64,000 nt of DNA from Parachlamydiales bacterium (GTDB lineage Bacteria > Chlamydiota > Chlamydiia > Chlamydiales > Rhabdochlamydiaceae): contig PLXY01000001.1 of NCBI GenBank assembly GCA_003153295.1, positions 1-64,000 of the forward strand, given 5' to 3'. Position numbers and translations under genes: made by a program. Within the stretch, counting starts at the first letter, position 1, and each line of letters starts with the position of its first letter. Below, one piece after another: positions 33,775-44,206 of the stretch. The notes beneath the pieces are model-generated. The model was not told the DNA's origin, ran no database searches, and saw only the letters and a program-made list of their open reading frames with translations.

Positions 33775-35163
33775 CTAAAAATCTGCATGTCCAGGATACC
33801 GCGGGAAAGGGATCACATCACGGATGTTTTCCATGCCAGTGGCAAAGAGAACGAGTCTTTCAAAACCCGCTCCAAAGCCTGCATGAGGCACGCTTCCGTA
33901 TTGACGGAGTTGTAGATACCACCAATAGTCTTCCACATTGAGGCCGTAATCGAGGATTTTTTGTTTTAAAAGGTCATGCCTTTCTTCACGCTGACTGCCG
34001 CCTATGATCTCTCCGATCTTCGGGACAAGCACGTCCATGGCTGCGACGGTCTTGCCATCGGGATTCATTCTCATGTAGAAGGCTTTGATCTTAGCGGGAT
34101 AATCGGTGAGAATAACCGGTTTTTTGCAGTATTCTTCTGCTAAGTAACGTTCATGCTCGGATTGAAGATCGGCTCCCCATTCGACGGGATATTCAAAAGT
34201 TTTGCCGGACTTTTTCAAGATCTCGATGGCATGTGTATAAGTGAGATGGGCAAAAGGAGTTGAAGCGACATGCTGCAATCTTGCAAGGAGTCCTTTTTCA
34301 ATGAAGGCATCGAAAAATTCCAAGTCTTGAGGGCATCGTTCTAAAACAGCCGTGATAATATGTTTGAGATAGCTTTCAGCGACTTCCATATTGTGCTTGA
34401 GATCGGCAAAAGCCATCTCAGGCTCGATCATCCAAAACTCGGCCAAATGGCGCGAGGTATTGGAGTTTTCTGCGCGGAATGTAGGTCCAAAGGTATAAAT
34501 ATCGGAAAGAGCGCAAGCCATCGCTTCGCCGCCGAGTTGTCCTGAAACCGTCAAATAGGTAGGGCGGCTAAAGAAGTCTTGGGAGAAGTCGGCTTTGCCG
34601 TCAGCGAGTTTCGGGACCTGGTTTAAATTAAATCCGGAGACGGCAAATTGTTGCCCTCCGCCTTCGCAGTCAGACCCTGTGATGATGGGAGTTTGGACAT
34701 ATAGAAACCCTTCTTTCTGGAAAAACTCATGGGTTGCAAAGCCTAAAGCGTTGCGGACCCGTGTCACAGCGCCTTGCGTGTTCGTGCGAGGTCTTAAATG
34801 CGCAATGGTGCGGAGAAACTCAAAGGAATGTCTTTTCTTTTGCAGGGGATAGTCTTCGGCGGAACAGAGCCCCAAAATTTCCAAAGAAGAAGCTTTGACT
34901 TCCCATTTTTGTTTGGCTCCAGGACTTTCGACCAGAGTTCCTTGTACAATAAGTGAAGCTCCTGTTGTCAGGTTCTTCATCGATTCTTCGTAGTCCGGAA
35001 GCGAGTTTTCTGCGACGATTTGTAGACCGGCTAAAGTCGAGCCGTCATTCACTTCGATGAAAGCAAAGTTTTTTTGATCGCGGACGGTACGGACCCAGCC
35101 GCAGATTTTTAAAGGTTTTCCGATTTGTGAAGAGGCGATGTCTTTAATTTTTGTGCGTTTCAT
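33775..35163 (-). CDS. asnS: asparaginyl-tRNA synthetase, 462 aa
   Basis: Class II synthetase charging tRNA-Asn. The N-terminal OB-fold anticodon-binding domain ([19 protein letters not shown]) is at about residues 19-100. The catalytic core has motif 2 ([21 protein letters not shown]) and motif 3 near the end ([15 protein letters not shown]). Asn-specific wording distinguishes it from AspRS. Length is standard (about 466). Chlamydia makes Asn-tRNA indirectly with GatCAB and lacks asnS, so this gene marks a different chlamydial lineage. Its start overlaps the nfo stop by 4 bp. Confidence 0.96.
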   Translation of the reverse strand: MKRTKIKDIASSQIGKPLKICGWVRTVRDQKNFAFIEVNDGSTLAGLQIVAENSLPDYEESMKNLTTGASLIVQGTLVESPGAKQKWEVKASSLEILGLCSAEDYPLQKKRHSFEFLRTIAHLRPRTNTQGAVTRVRNALGFATHEFFQKEGFLYVQTPIITGSDCEGGGQQFAVSGFNLNQVPKLADGKADFSQDFFSRPTYLTVSGQLGGEAMACALSDIYTFGPTFRAENSNTSRHLAEFWMIEPEMAFADLKHNMEVAESYLKHIITAVLERCPQDLEFFDAFIEKGLLARLQHVASTPFAHLTYTHAIEILKKSGKTFEYPVEWGADLQSEHERYLAEEYCKKPVILTDYPAKIKAFYMRMNPDGKTVAAMDVLVPKIGEIIGGSQREERHDLLKQKILDYGLNVEDYWWYLQLRQYGSVPHAGFGAGFERLVLFATGMENIRDVIPFPRYPGHADF

Positions 35164-36023
35164 TGGGCAAATTCTCTTAACATTTTAATTTCTTCTTTCC
35201 AGAGCGGGGGGCCATCCGGAGTTTCTAAATATTTAGGCAGTTCTCTGAGCTCGGGCACTTGCATCATGACTTTGAAACACTCAATGCCGATGAGTCCTTT
35301 TCCTAGCGGTGCATGCCGGTCGACTTCTGAACCTAGAGGTTTTAGTGAATCGTTCACATGCAGGGCATAGAGATGTTTAAGTCCGACCTGCTTATCGAAT
35401 TCTTTCAGAGTGGCATCCCAACCCGCTTTCGTCGAAACATCATAGCCAGCGGCAAAAAGATGGCAGGTATCGAGGCAGACACCGATGGGGATCTTTCGTT
35501 GCACACGATCCACAATGTATCCCAGATGCTCAAAACGATTTCCTACAGAAGAGCCTTGTCCTGCTGTCGATTCTAAGAGGAGACGCGTGGGACCTTGATT
35601 AACGAGATCTTCGGTCTCCAGAAGGCTTTCAACAATCGTGCGAAGGCAGTCATCTTCCGAAGAATGGAGAGCAGCTCCGGGATGGAAATTTAAAAAAGCA
35701 ATTTTGAGCAAATGACATCTCTGCAGTTCTTCTTTAAACGTATGGCGGCTTTTCAAAAGAGCGTCTGGATGAGGAGAGCCTAGATTAATGAGATAGCTGT
35801 CATGGCTCATCACTTTTTTGATGCCGGTCTCTTTAAGCGTTTCTTCCCAAAGCTCGATGGCTTCTGGAGTTAATTTCTTGCCATTCCAGGTTTTCTGATT
35901 TGCCGTGAAGAGCTGAATAGTCGTGGCTCCGATTTCCTGCCCTTCCAAAAGAGCGTTATGAGGCCCTCCTTGAGCAGAAGTGTGGGCACCGATTAGTAGA
36001 TCTTGTGGGAATGTTTTTGACAC
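35160..36023 (-). CDS. nfo: endonuclease IV, 287 aa
   Basis: AP endonuclease of base excision repair. The TIM-barrel zinc enzyme signatures are clear: [11 protein letters not shown] near the start, [55 protein letters not shown], and the last EIKMLRE block. Length is typical (about 280-290). asnS follows with a 4-bp overlap. In Chlamydia nfo lies beside rpsD; here they are about 7 kb apart, so the block is split by asnS, permease and acnA. Confidence 0.96.
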   Translation of the reverse strand: MSKTFPQDLLIGAHTSAQGGPHNALLEGQEIGATTIQLFTANQKTWNGKKLTPEAIELWEETLKETGIKKVMSHDSYLINLGSPHPDALLKSRHTFKEELQRCHLLKIAFLNFHPGAALHSSEDDCLRTIVESLLETEDLVNQGPTRLLLESTAGQGSSVGNRFEHLGYIVDRVQRKIPIGVCLDTCHLFAAGYDVSTKAGWDATLKEFDKQVGLKHLYALHVNDSLKPLGSEVDRHAPLGKGLIGIECFKVMMQVPELRELPKYLETPDGPPLWKEEIKMLREFAQ

Positions 36024-36067
36024 AAAAAATCCTTTTAAACAGGAAGAGTATAAAACATCCTCAACAT

Positions 36068-37372
36068 CTAGACAAGCCCGCTTAAAACCTCTTTTTGTGC
36101 TAGCTCAAGGAGCTCTCTAGCTTTTTCATAGTTGAGTTCAGCAGCAGTTGATCGAGTTTTTTCGGTTAAAATAGTTTTAAGCCTGTCCCATCTTTCTTCT
36201 AGATGATTTTCTAGCCATTGATGTCCGTGTTCAAAAGAAAATTGGACTTTTAGGTGCTTCAGCCTTTCTAAATAACTTTTTTTGATCTCTTCCATCTCAT
36301 CTTTGCATGTGCTTTTAAGTTGTTTTAAATCATTGTCGAATTTGTTTTTGAGCGCTTGTAAATCTTCTGAGGAAATAGGGCGGGGGACCCGTGCAGCTTG
36401 CTGCAAATATTTACCGTATTGGGCTTTGAGATGTTCTTTATCAGTTAGGTATGTGTTTTTTAATCTTTCCAGCCTTTTCTCATTTTCAACAACTAAGCCT
36501 TCAAGATCATACATATAAGTAGGAGGGGAGTACCTTCCTATGCGCCCAATGGGTCCTATCTGTCCGATGAGATGGGTAAAGGCTGTAAATTTCGATCGTA
36601 ACATTTCATAATTAATAGGTTTTAAGACGAGATGGTTATATTGTGCACCGAGTTGTTCGAAAGACGCAGGGATTTTTTGAAATCCATAGTGCATCAACGC
36701 TTCAGAAAGAGGATTGTCCTTTAAAAACTCTTGTAGCCATGCCTCTTTTTCCTGGGGTGTAGAAGGAGATTTTGTAAGAAGCTTTTGGCAAAAATCAAGC
36801 AAGTATTTTTTGTAGAGATATTCAACTTCATTCGGATGCAAAACACCGGTTCTTAGATCCGGGGTATATTCGAGCCGATTCGCATAGAGTGAGGGAAATG
36901 TTTCTAAATAAGCGTTTGCTCTTTGCTCAGCAGGTTCTTGATAACGGATTTTATTCCAATCTTCCATTTCCCGGGATACAGTATCGATTTTTGCCCAGTA
37001 ACTCAACCAAGCAAGTGCTGCTACGCCTACAGCGTAGATTTTGTAGGAGGTAGGTAGGAATAATGCAACTCCTACAATTACTATGACAACATTTTTTTGT
37101 TGATGGTGATAGTGGGCTTTTAAACCTTCACAAAGTTGAGCCATTTTTTTGCAGAAAACTTCGGTGTAGGTCTGGATGTTGATACAATGATCAATTTGAT
37201 AAGTTGTTTTATTTTCCTTTGTTAGATGAACGACCACGCGGTCTTTGAGAGACTTTTTAACCTCGCTTTCCATTTGAAGCGGATCTGGCTTCTCACCTAA
37301 AGAGATAGACGGTTTTTGCCAAAATGTATCACTTTCATCAACATAGCTACCAATCGATCCAACGGCATCCAT
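36068..37372 (-). CDS. hypothetical coiled-coil membrane protein, 434 aa
   Basis: Unrecognised. A strong ribosome binding site (GGAGAATAAG) precedes the ATG. A hydrophobic double segment near residues 95-130 (VVIVIVGVALFLPTSYKIYAVG) would form one or two membrane passes. Most of the rest is charged; residues about 285-365 have long heptad-like stretches (LERLKNTYLTDKEHLKAQYG). A short glycine/proline interruption (IGQIGPIGRIGRY) occurs near 270. Layout with a bilobed hydrophobic domain plus coiled coils suits an inclusion-membrane protein, but this is inference. Confidence 0.75.
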   Translation of the reverse strand: MDAVGSIGSYVDESDTFWQKPSISLGEKPDPLQMESEVKKSLKDRVVVHLTKENKTTYQIDHCINIQTYTEVFCKKMAQLCEGLKAHYHHQQKNVVIVIVGVALFLPTSYKIYAVGVAALAWLSYWAKIDTVSREMEDWNKIRYQEPAEQRANAYLETFPSLYANRLEYTPDLRTGVLHPNEVEYLYKKYLLDFCQKLLTKSPSTPQEKEAWLQEFLKDNPLSEALMHYGFQKIPASFEQLGAQYNHLVLKPINYEMLRSKFTAFTHLIGQIGPIGRIGRYSPPTYMYDLEGLVVENEKRLERLKNTYLTDKEHLKAQYGKYLQQAARVPRPISSEDLQALKNKFDNDLKQLKSTCKDEMEEIKKSYLERLKHLKVQFSFEHGHQWLENHLEERWDRLKTILTEKTRSTAAELNYEKARELLELAQKEVLSGLV

Positions 37373-37450
37373 CTTATTCTCCTAAATTTAGAAAGATATT
37401 AGTTTCCCTAATCAATTAAAGTCATCATCTCCATTAGAGATTTTCTCATT

Positions 37451-37500
37451 TCTAAGAGCATGTTCAAGACCGATCAGACTTTGTAAAACCTCTAAGAAGT
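37451..37500 (-). repeat. dispersed 3'-end hairpin repeat, copy A
   Basis: On the minus strand the sequence reads CTTAGAGGTTTTACAAAGTC-TGATCGG-TCTTGAACATGCTCTTAG, an imperfect hairpin. It is homologous to the copy at 59542-59593 and shares a TTTACAAAGTC core also with 53320-53398. It contains the stop codon of the permease gene (37492-37494) and continues beyond, so it could end that transcript. Confidence 0.7.
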
Positions 37501-38871
37501 CTGTCTTTTTTTATAGAGATAAAAAAGCAAGACAGGGCTGAGAGTAACGATATTGCCGATGCAGATCATCGATAGATAGCGAGCTGAGCTGCCGATGTCG
37601 ACATTGCCCGGAGGAAAGAAACTGACGATGATCGTTGTCGTACATCCAAACAATCCTAAAAGGGCTGTGATCCACATCCCCCAATGCTTTCCAGGGATTT
37701 TAAATGTTTTAGGCCGGTTGACATAAGTGTGATGGAGTTTGACGGCAGAGCAGAACATCAAAATGTACATGATCATGTAGAGTTCGGTGCTAAGAGCGGT
37801 CAAAAACCAGTAGAAGGCATTCACACTGGGAACTAAGAGAAAAATAAGGCAGAAAAGACTGACTAAGATTGCTTGGGCCAAAAGAATATTGGAAGCGACC
37901 CCTGCTTTGTTTTTATGTGTAAAGAAGGGAGGTAAAAAACCAAATTCCGCAGCATGGAGCAAACCTTTAGCTGGAGAAATAAGCCAATTTGTCATGGCGC
38001 CAATCGAACCGATAACGATCATCGAAGTCAGAAGAGGCGTCAAAGGACGGATGCCAAAGACGTCAAAAAAGTTGCTGAAGACCTGCATGACACCCGAGAC
38101 GAGGTTGATGTCTTTTTCGGGCAGGACAAAAGCGATGGCCAGAGATCCTAAGACCATTGTGGTAAAGATAAAAAGAGTCGCTAGGAGCACGGCGCGGGGA
38201 AAGTTTTTTTGAGGTTCCCGGATATCGTTAACATGGACGCCGGAAAGCTCCATGCCTAAGAAGGAAGCCATGATGGCAATCAGAGAAATCCAATTCGTCG
38301 AGTTGGAGAGCGAGGGGACTAAGTTGTCAGTGCTCAAACGGATTTGGAGCGGCTGACCTTTGCAGACCCAAATGATCCCTAAGGTGATTAGAAAGAGCAT
38401 CGGAATGACCGTTCCGATCATCGCGCAAATATTATTGACTACGGCCGAAATGTGTAGCCCTTTGAGGTTGATGAGCGTCAGTCCCCAGAAAACAATGAGA
38501 ATAAAGGAAACGAGATAAATTTTATTTTGCGCTAGCTCAGGATCGATCAAGTAAGCTGCAGTGCCGGCGATGAAAGAGAGCATCGTGGGATACCAGACCA
38601 TCGTATTAATCCATTGGAGCCAAATCGCAGCCATGGCCCATTTTTCTCCGAAAGCAGTCCGGACCCAGTGATAAACTCCGCCTTTCTCAGGGAAGGTCGC
38701 TGAAAGTTCTGCTGAAACGAGCGAAGTTGGGATCAAAAAGACAATCGCTGAGAAAACAAAGAAAAAAATGATAGAACTGCCGAAAAGAGCTGCCGCAGGT
38801 AAATTTCGGATATTATCAATAGCGGCAATGATCAGAATGATAAGAGAAAAAAATGAGATCTTTTTTGTCAT
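37492..38871 (-). CDS. APC-family amino-acid permease/antiporter, 459 aa
   Basis: Imports or exchanges amino acids across the inner membrane. The protein has about 12 hydrophobic helices, the first near residue 6 (MTKKISFFSLIILIIAA). AELSATFPEKGGVYHWVRTAFG near residues 55-75 is the family signature of the GadC/glutamate:GABA antiporter type, and Chlamydia has such transporters (CT216-like, from memory). ATG at 38871 is chosen over 38925; the latter would lie near the palindromes and its extra 18 residues are not hydrophobic. Substrate unknown. A double palindrome lies 63-107 bp upstream, so specific repression by an amino-acid sensing regulator is plausible. Confidence 0.9.
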   Translation of the reverse strand: MTKKISFFSLIILIIAAIDNIRNLPAAALFGSSIIFFFVFSAIVFLIPTSLVSAELSATFPEKGGVYHWVRTAFGEKWAMAAIWLQWINTMVWYPTMLSFIAGTAAYLIDPELAQNKIYLVSFILIVFWGLTLINLKGLHISAVVNNICAMIGTVIPMLFLITLGIIWVCKGQPLQIRLSTDNLVPSLSNSTNWISLIAIMASFLGMELSGVHVNDIREPQKNFPRAVLLATLFIFTTMVLGSLAIAFVLPEKDINLVSGVMQVFSNFFDVFGIRPLTPLLTSMIVIGSIGAMTNWLISPAKGLLHAAEFGFLPPFFTHKNKAGVASNILLAQAILVSLFCLIFLLVPSVNAFYWFLTALSTELYMIMYILMFCSAVKLHHTYVNRPKTFKIPGKHWGMWITALLGLFGCTTTIIVSFFPPGNVDIGSSARYLSMICIGNIVTLSPVLLFYLYKKRQTS

Positions 38872-38933
38872 CCCAGAGATTTTTCCAGAAACCTGTGAAA
38901 ATATCCAGGATGGAGTTATTTGCAATTTCTAAA

Positions 38934-38978
38934 TGACGAGATTTCTCGTCAACTTTGTACTGACGAGAAATCTCGTCA
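38934..38978. promoter_or_regulatory. tandem 18-bp palindromes, candidate operator or 5' hairpin
   Basis: TGACGAGATTTCTCGTCA (38934-38951) and TGACGAGAAATCTCGTCA (38961-38978) are separated by ACTTTGTAC. Each is near self-complementary, and each is the exact reverse complement of the other, so the whole 45 bp is one inverted repeat. It sits between divergent genes (permease and acnA), 63 bp before the permease ATG and 141 bp before acnA. Two operator half-site pairs about 27 bp apart would suit a cooperative repressor; as RNA it would form a stable stem without a T-run. Confidence 0.75.
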
Positions 38979-39119
38979 TAATTAAATAGCTCTAGTTAAA
39001 TGAGATACCCAGAAAATTGTCTAGGCACTGAGCTTTGAGATGAGAAGTTTAAGAAAAATATTTTACATTTCGATCTTTTTTCTCGTTTAAAGTATATGGG
39101 TAAAGAATGAGGTTTAAGT

Positions 39120-41960
39120 ATGCGTGATCCATTCAAGACACTAAAATCTTTAGGTGCGGGAAAGTACTACTATTCGCTCCCTGCTCTTGAAGAACAGGGC
39201 ATCGGCAAGATCAAAAGATTGCCAGTCTCGATCCGGATCATGCTGGAATCTCTTTTGAGAAACCACGATGGGATGAAAGTTAAAGATGATGACATCAAAC
39301 AGCTAGCTCACTGGAATCCTCAAAAGCCGTCTGATGGTGATGTTCCTTTTGTGGTCGCAAGAGTCCTCCTCCAGGATTTTACCGGAGTTCCTCTTTTAGT
39401 CGATTTAGCTGCTATGCGGGATGCGGTGGCTGACCAAGGATTTAAAGCAGGGCTGATTGAACCGCAAGTCCCGGTGGATCTAATTGTGGATCATTCTGTT
39501 CAAGTCGATCGCTCGGGAACGTCCGATGCCTTCATGTTCAATTTACAGATCGAGTTTGATCGGAATCGCGAGCGGTATGAATTTTTAAAATGGGGCCAAG
39601 AGGCTTTTAAAACATTTAAAGTCGTTCCTCCTGGCATTGGCATTTGCCATCAAGTCAATCTTGAAAATATCGCCTCTGTGGTCATCAGCGAAAAACAGGG
39701 CGACAAGATTGTTCTTTATCCCGATACATTGGTAGGGACGGATTCCCATACGACGATGATCAATGGTCTGGGCGTTGTCGGGTGGGGAGTCGGAGGAATC
39801 GAAGCAGAAGCGGCGATGCTGGGACAACCTGTTTCTATCCAAACGCCAGAGGTCATCGGCGTTCATTTGAGCGGCAGTTTAAATGAAGGGGTAACAGCGA
39901 CGGATCTAACGCTGAGGATCACAGAGCTTTTAAGAAAAGAAAAAGTCGTCGGGAAGTTTGTCGAGTTCTTCGGAGAAGGGACTGCGACGTTGTCTGTTGC
40001 CGACCGCGCTACCATCGGAAATATGTCGCCCGAATACGGAGCAACGATGGGATTTTTCCCCTGCGATGAAAAAACTCTCGATTATCTACGCATGACGGGC
40101 CGGGATGAAACACATGTAGCTGAAGTCAAAACTTATTTGGAAGCACAACATCTATTTGGCATTCCGCGCAAAGGGGAGATCGATTACACCAAAGTCGTCG
40201 AGCTCGATTTGAAAACCGTGACGTCGTGTGTAGCAGGCCCAAAAAGGCCTCAAGACCGCATTAACTTAAATAGTTTAAAGGAAAAATTTCAGAGTTTGAT
40301 GATGGCCCCGATCCCGGAAGGTGGGTACGGGAAAGATAAAATAGAACATGCAAGAAGAGTTTTCATCCATTCCGGAGGTGTTTATTCCCCAGCGATTCCT
40401 CATGATAGTGGTGGAAAGCATACGATTGGCAACGGCCCCAAACCCCAAGGCTGGAGCGAAGAAGAGATGGTGACGAACCGTCCGATTACTGAGCCGGTGG
40501 CAAGTCCTGGCTATGATGATGAGTCGAAAGCTGAAATCGTGCTCAGTCACGGATCGATTGTCATCGCAGCGATCACCAGTTGTACGAATACCAGCAATCC
40601 CAGCGTCATGATCGGAGCAGGACTTCTCGCTAAAAAAGCGGTGGAAAAAGGGCTGACTGTCAATCCTCTTATAAAAACAAGTTTAGCTCCTGGATCGCGC
40701 GTTGTGACGGACTATCTGGATAAAAGCGGTCTTCAGACTTATTTAAATGAGCTCGGCTTTCAGTTGGTGGCTTACGGCTGCACGACTTGTATCGGGAATA
40801 GCGGGCCGTTGGAAGAGAGGATAGAAAAAGGGATCCAGCAATACGATTTAATTGCAGCCAGCGTGCTGAGCGGAAACCGGAATTTCGAAGCCCGAATCCA
40901 TAGCGCTGTCAAAGCAAACTTTTTAATGTCTCCTCCCCTTGTTGTCGCTTTTGCTCTTGCAGGCCGTATCGATATCGATATGGAGAAAGAACCTCTTGGA
41001 AATGACAAGCAGGGGAAACCTGTTTTCTTAAAAGACATCTGGCCGACGTCTCATGAAATTCAAGAGGAGATTAAAAAATTTCTCCAGCCTTCGATGTTCA
41101 AACAGCGGTATGCGCATATCATGCAAGATAATCCTGTCTGGCAAGAGATCGTCATGAAAAAAACCGCTCAATATGAGTGGGATCCCTCGAGCACCTATAT
41201 CCAAAAGCCCCCCTATTTTGAAGATTTTTCTTTAGATCTACCACCGAAAAAAGAACTCACGCATATGCGGGCATTGGCTCTTTTTGGAGACTCGGTCACC
41301 ACTGACCATATTTCACCTGCAGGGGCATTCTCCGTCAAAACTCCTGCGGGGAAATATCTAGAGTCTCTGGGGGTGAAGGAACAAGATTTTAATAGCTATG
41401 GAAGCCGTAGGGGCAATCATAATGTGATGATGCGGGGCACCTTTGCCAATGTCAGAATTCTCAATAAAATGGCCGATGGAAAAGAGGGCGGTTTTACAAA
41501 ACTTATCCCTGAAGGGACCCTGCTTCCCATTTACGATGCTTGTGTTGAATATGGGAAAAAAAATGTTCCTCTGATTGTTTTTGCAGGAAAAGACTATGGA
41601 ATGGGAAGTTCTCGAGATTGGGCGGCCAAAGGAACCGCACTTTTAGGCGTACGGGCTGTGGTTGCACGAAGTTTTGAGAGAATTCATCGGAGCAATTTGA
41701 TCGGAATGGGTGTTCTTCCTCTAGAATTTACAAATGATGAAAGCTTTGAATCAGTGGGGATTAAAGGGGGTGAGCTTTTTTCCATTGAAGGATTGGATCA
41801 GCTCTCACCTCATCAAGAAGTGATGTTGGATATCGAGAAGGAAGGGAAGAAACGACAGGTGAAATTGAAAGTCAGAATAGATACCCCCATCGAAGTAGAA
41901 TACTACCGCCATGGGGGCATTATGCCTTATGTGTTAAGGCAGCTTTTGAAAAAAGCTTAG
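39120..41960 (+). CDS. acnA: aconitate hydratase A, 946 aa
   Basis: Interconverts citrate and isocitrate in the TCA cycle with a 4Fe-4S cluster. Cluster ligands are C488 (SCTNTSNPS), C554 and C557 ([10 protein letters not shown]). Other blocks: [18 protein letters not shown] and, in the swivel domain, [16 protein letters not shown]. Length fits AcnA/IRP1-type. Chlamydia has an incomplete TCA cycle without aconitase; amoeba-associated chlamydiae keep it, so the gene supports such an origin. Its stop overlaps the convergent outer-membrane gene by 4 bp. Confidence 0.98.
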   Translation: MRDPFKTLKSLGAGKYYYSLPALEEQGIGKIKRLPVSIRIMLESLLRNHDGMKVKDDDIKQLAHWNPQKPSDGDVPFVVARVLLQDFTGVPLLVDLAAMRDAVADQGFKAGLIEPQVPVDLIVDHSVQVDRSGTSDAFMFNLQIEFDRNRERYEFLKWGQEAFKTFKVVPPGIGICHQVNLENIASVVISEKQGDKIVLYPDTLVGTDSHTTMINGLGVVGWGVGGIEAEAAMLGQPVSIQTPEVIGVHLSGSLNEGVTATDLTLRITELLRKEKVVGKFVEFFGEGTATLSVADRATIGNMSPEYGATMGFFPCDEKTLDYLRMTGRDETHVAEVKTYLEAQHLFGIPRKGEIDYTKVVELDLKTVTSCVAGPKRPQDRINLNSLKEKFQSLMMAPIPEGGYGKDKIEHARRVFIHSGGVYSPAIPHDSGGKHTIGNGPKPQGWSEEEMVTNRPITEPVASPGYDDESKAEIVLSHGSIVIAAITSCTNTSNPSVMIGAGLLAKKAVEKGLTVNPLIKTSLAPGSRVVTDYLDKSGLQTYLNELGFQLVAYGCTTCIGNSGPLEERIEKGIQQYDLIAASVLSGNRNFEARIHSAVKANFLMSPPLVVAFALAGRIDIDMEKEPLGNDKQGKPVFLKDIWPTSHEIQEEIKKFLQPSMFKQRYAHIMQDNPVWQEIVMKKTAQYEWDPSSTYIQKPPYFEDFSLDLPPKKELTHMRALALFGDSVTTDHISPAGAFSVKTPAGKYLESLGVKEQDFNSYGSRRGNHNVMMRGTFANVRILNKMADGKEGGFTKLIPEGTLLPIYDACVEYGKKNVPLIVFAGKDYGMGSSRDWAAKGTALLGVRAVVARSFERIHRSNLIGMGVLPLEFTNDESFESVGIKGGELFSIEGLDQLSPHQEVMLDIEKEGKKRQVKLKVRIDTPIEVEYYRHGGIMPYVLRQLLKKA

Positions 41961-42772
41961 AAGTTATATCCGAGCTCAACACGAGCGCCGAGAATCGTTT
42001 CTGGGCTGTCGAGGTTGAGTTTAAGGAGATAAGGCTTCAATTGGATGTCAAAAGCATGGCTTTCACCCAAGCTCCATTCGAAAGGAACGCCGACTTCATA
42101 ACCCCAGAACTCTTTCTTTCCTAAAGTTGTAGGATGGATAAGAGCGCCTTGATCATGACCATCAAATGCATACATCACTTTCAAGTCGCAGCCGACATGG
42201 AAATGTTCTGTGAACTGTTGAAGAGTTTTCAAACCAGTTGCAGCATACCACCACTGAGCCTTGCTTCCTTTGATATGTTCAAAGTGGAAGCCAGGAGCCA
42301 CGTACCAAGAAATCGTGTTGCTAGGAACTAATGAGCTAGCAAAGGTATAGCCCAATTTTTGCTCGATGTTAGTCCATAAATGGCCACGATGACCTTTAAA
42401 CGTTTCTTTGATATGAGCTGCTGGATCTTTATCCATTTTCAGTTCATCTTTCTCAGCTCGGATATTGTTTTTAGTTGAACCCAGAGCGACGACAGCGTCT
42501 GTATTCGCGTAAAAAGCATTCGGCCTTAAATATTCATAACCGAATCTCAATCCGCCGTAATAAACGTTTTGGGTAAGGCTGAAATCAATAGATTTGCTTT
42601 TCAATCCACCGTTGAAATGAGACCACATAAATTCTGGTCCAACATACACGCGGTTGTCATTTGCGCCGTCGATTGTTGTGATTTCAATTTTAGGTGATGC
42701 GTCTGCTCCCACAAAAGATGAGAGAGAAAGCAAAGCAGTTGTCAATAATGTCATGGATGATTTTTTCATCAT
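41957..42772 (-). CDS. outer-membrane beta-barrel protein, 271 aa
   Basis: A signal peptide spans residues 1-25 ([21 protein letters not shown], cleavage near ADA). The mature protein shows alternating amphipathic strands rich in Tyr, Phe and Trp ([26 protein letters not shown]) and ends [10 protein letters not shown] with a C-terminal Phe, the outer-membrane sorting signal. Length suits a 10- to 12-stranded barrel. AAAGGAG precedes the double ATG start. Such small OMP-like barrels form expanded families in Waddlia-type chlamydiae; membership here is an inference. No porin specificity can be read. Confidence 0.75.
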   Translation of the reverse strand: MMKKSSMTLLTTALLSLSSFVGADASPKIEITTIDGANDNRVYVGPEFMWSHFNGGLKSKSIDFSLTQNVYYGGLRFGYEYLRPNAFYANTDAVVALGSTKNNIRAEKDELKMDKDPAAHIKETFKGHRGHLWTNIEQKLGYTFASSLVPSNTISWYVAPGFHFEHIKGSKAQWWYAATGLKTLQQFTEHFHVGCDLKVMYAFDGHDQGALIHPTTLGKKEFWGYEVGVPFEWSLGESHAFDIQLKPYLLKLNLDSPETILGARVELGYNF

Positions 42773-42894
42773 AGACTCCTTTTGTTAAGGTTTCACATTC
42801 TACACTTCAAGATACTATCTTAATCGTGTCTTTAAAATCATCCAACAAAAAATTATTGATAGGAAAATTTTCCGCGTTTATTTAATCTTTCTCT

Positions 42895-43323
42895 ATGGAA
42901 ATCGAAGAAATCCATTCTGCAGAAAAAAATGACGCTCCAGCTTTTGCAAAAAAAGAAGAGCACAAATGGAATGGTCATCTAGTCTCTTCTTTTCAAGAAA
43001 AAAGAGAAAGAGAACTATTACGACTCACACAGCAAAGAACTTCTAAGGAGATAGATCCTCAAACCTATTTCACTTATAGAGCGCGTGAAGAGCAAATTAA
43101 ATACGAATTAGATTTCAGACAATGCGGCGTAGAAATTTTAAAAGGTAATTTTTTTGAAACTTTAGTTCATTATGGACATGCATTGAATCATCTTAAAAGA
43201 CGTGATGAGTACGAACAAAAAGTCTACGCTGTGTGGCTACAAAGAATCAAAGCTCAAGAAAATCCACCCACGCCAGATATTGTTTTTATCAGTCAGGGGA
43301 TTCCTCTAAATCAATTGGTCTAG
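42895..43323 (+). CDS. hypothetical protein, 142 aa
   Basis: Unrecognised. Soluble and highly charged; the first 60 residues are Lys/Glu-rich and helical (SFQEKRERELLRLTQQR), followed by a second helix set (YELDFRQCGVEILKGNFFETLVHYG). No signal or membrane segment. A clear hairpin terminator follows 16 bp downstream, supporting a real transcript. A stand-alone gene between an outer-membrane gene and rpsD. Confidence 0.7.
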   Translation: MEIEEIHSAEKNDAPAFAKKEEHKWNGHLVSSFQEKRERELLRLTQQRTSKEIDPQTYFTYRAREEQIKYELDFRQCGVEILKGNFFETLVHYGHALNHLKRRDEYEQKVYAVWLQRIKAQENPPTPDIVFISQGIPLNQLV

Positions 43324-43338
43324 CTAATTAAATGCAGA

Positions 43339-43374
43339 CATGAAAAAACCTCCGTAAAAGGAGGCTTTTTCATG
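43339..43374. terminator. bidirectional Rho-independent terminator
   Basis: CATGAAAAAACCTCC-GTAAAA-GGAGGCTTTTTCATG: a 14- to 15-bp stem with A- and T-runs on either side, between the convergent ends of the 142-aa gene and rpsD. It can serve both. Confidence 0.9.
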
Positions 43375-43387
43375 TAGAAAAGGATTT

Positions 43388-44008
43388 TTAGTTTGTATGA
43401 GCAATGTGCTCGCAAACCATCGCGATATTCACCGGCATCGGGAAAGGAATTTGATCTAAATGCGGCTCGCTCATCAGCTTTCCGCTGAATGCAGGTGCAT
43501 CGAGTTCTAAATATTCCGGAATGTCGCGGGAAGTATTTGCCACAGAGTCCTTAACGAGGCCCATCTGTTGAGATTTAGCTTTGACAGAGATCGTCATACC
43601 CGCACGGACTTCGAAAGATCGTCTGTCGACTTTTTTACCGTTGATGTAGACGTGGCCATGGGAAACGAGCTGTTGAGCTGCGAAAATCGTCGGTGCGAAT
43701 TTAAGCCGATAGACAATATTATCGAGACGGCACTCAAGACGGCGTAGGAACAGGTGGGAAGTTACTCCTTTTTTCTGGAGAGCTTCTTTGTAATAGCGAA
43801 CGAGCTGCTTCTGGCTGATCATGCCGTAGATGGCTTTCAGCTTTTGCTTTTCGTCCAGCTGCATGCCGTAGTCAGATTTTTTCTTTCTCTTGGCCCCGTG
43901 CTGTCCAGGAGGGTTGGCCTTGTGAAGAAGGGGGTTGCGAGCGCGTCCGAAGATATTCACGCCAAATTTACGTGCAATACGATTTTTAGGGCCGGTATAG
44001 CGTACCAT
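43388..44008 (-). CDS. rpsD: 30S ribosomal protein S4, 206 aa
   Basis: Primary 16S rRNA binding protein that nucleates the 30S body. Family start MVRYTGPKNRIARKFG, the PPGQHG block near residue 32, and the S4 RNA-binding domain (LECRLDNIVYRLKFAPT) are all present. ATG at 44008 is chosen over the longer frame to 44059, as it starts the conserved protein. Stand-alone, as in Chlamydia, not in the alpha operon. trhO is divergent upstream. Confidence 0.98.
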   Translation of the reverse strand: MVRYTGPKNRIARKFGVNIFGRARNPLLHKANPPGQHGAKRKKKSDYGMQLDEKQKLKAIYGMISQKQLVRYYKEALQKKGVTSHLFLRRLECRLDNIVYRLKFAPTIFAAQQLVSHGHVYINGKKVDRRSFEVRAGMTISVKAKSQQMGLVKDSVANTSRDIPEYLELDAPAFSGKLMSEPHLDQIPFPMPVNIAMVCEHIAHTN

Positions 44009-44206
44009 TGTTGCTCCAGTAATAACAATATAAAGGCAGTAATAGTAGTTCAGGATCAAATTTTTAACAAGTGTAAATGATTCTTAGAGGTTATCTGCAA
44101 AGCATGATCGCGATGCTGGGCTGCTCAATTTTGTTACAAATACATAAAAATTTTTATGTATTCCTTAAGCTTTCGAGGATTTGAGTTTTTGAGTATACTC
44201 AACGGC

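Noticed and set aside
38934-38978. Reading the double palindrome as a transcription terminator
   Set aside because: It lies between divergent gene starts, where no transcript needs to end, and lacks a T-run.
39585-39866. Minus-strand frames inside acnA
   Set aside because: Antisense to conserved aconitase coding sequence without start signals.
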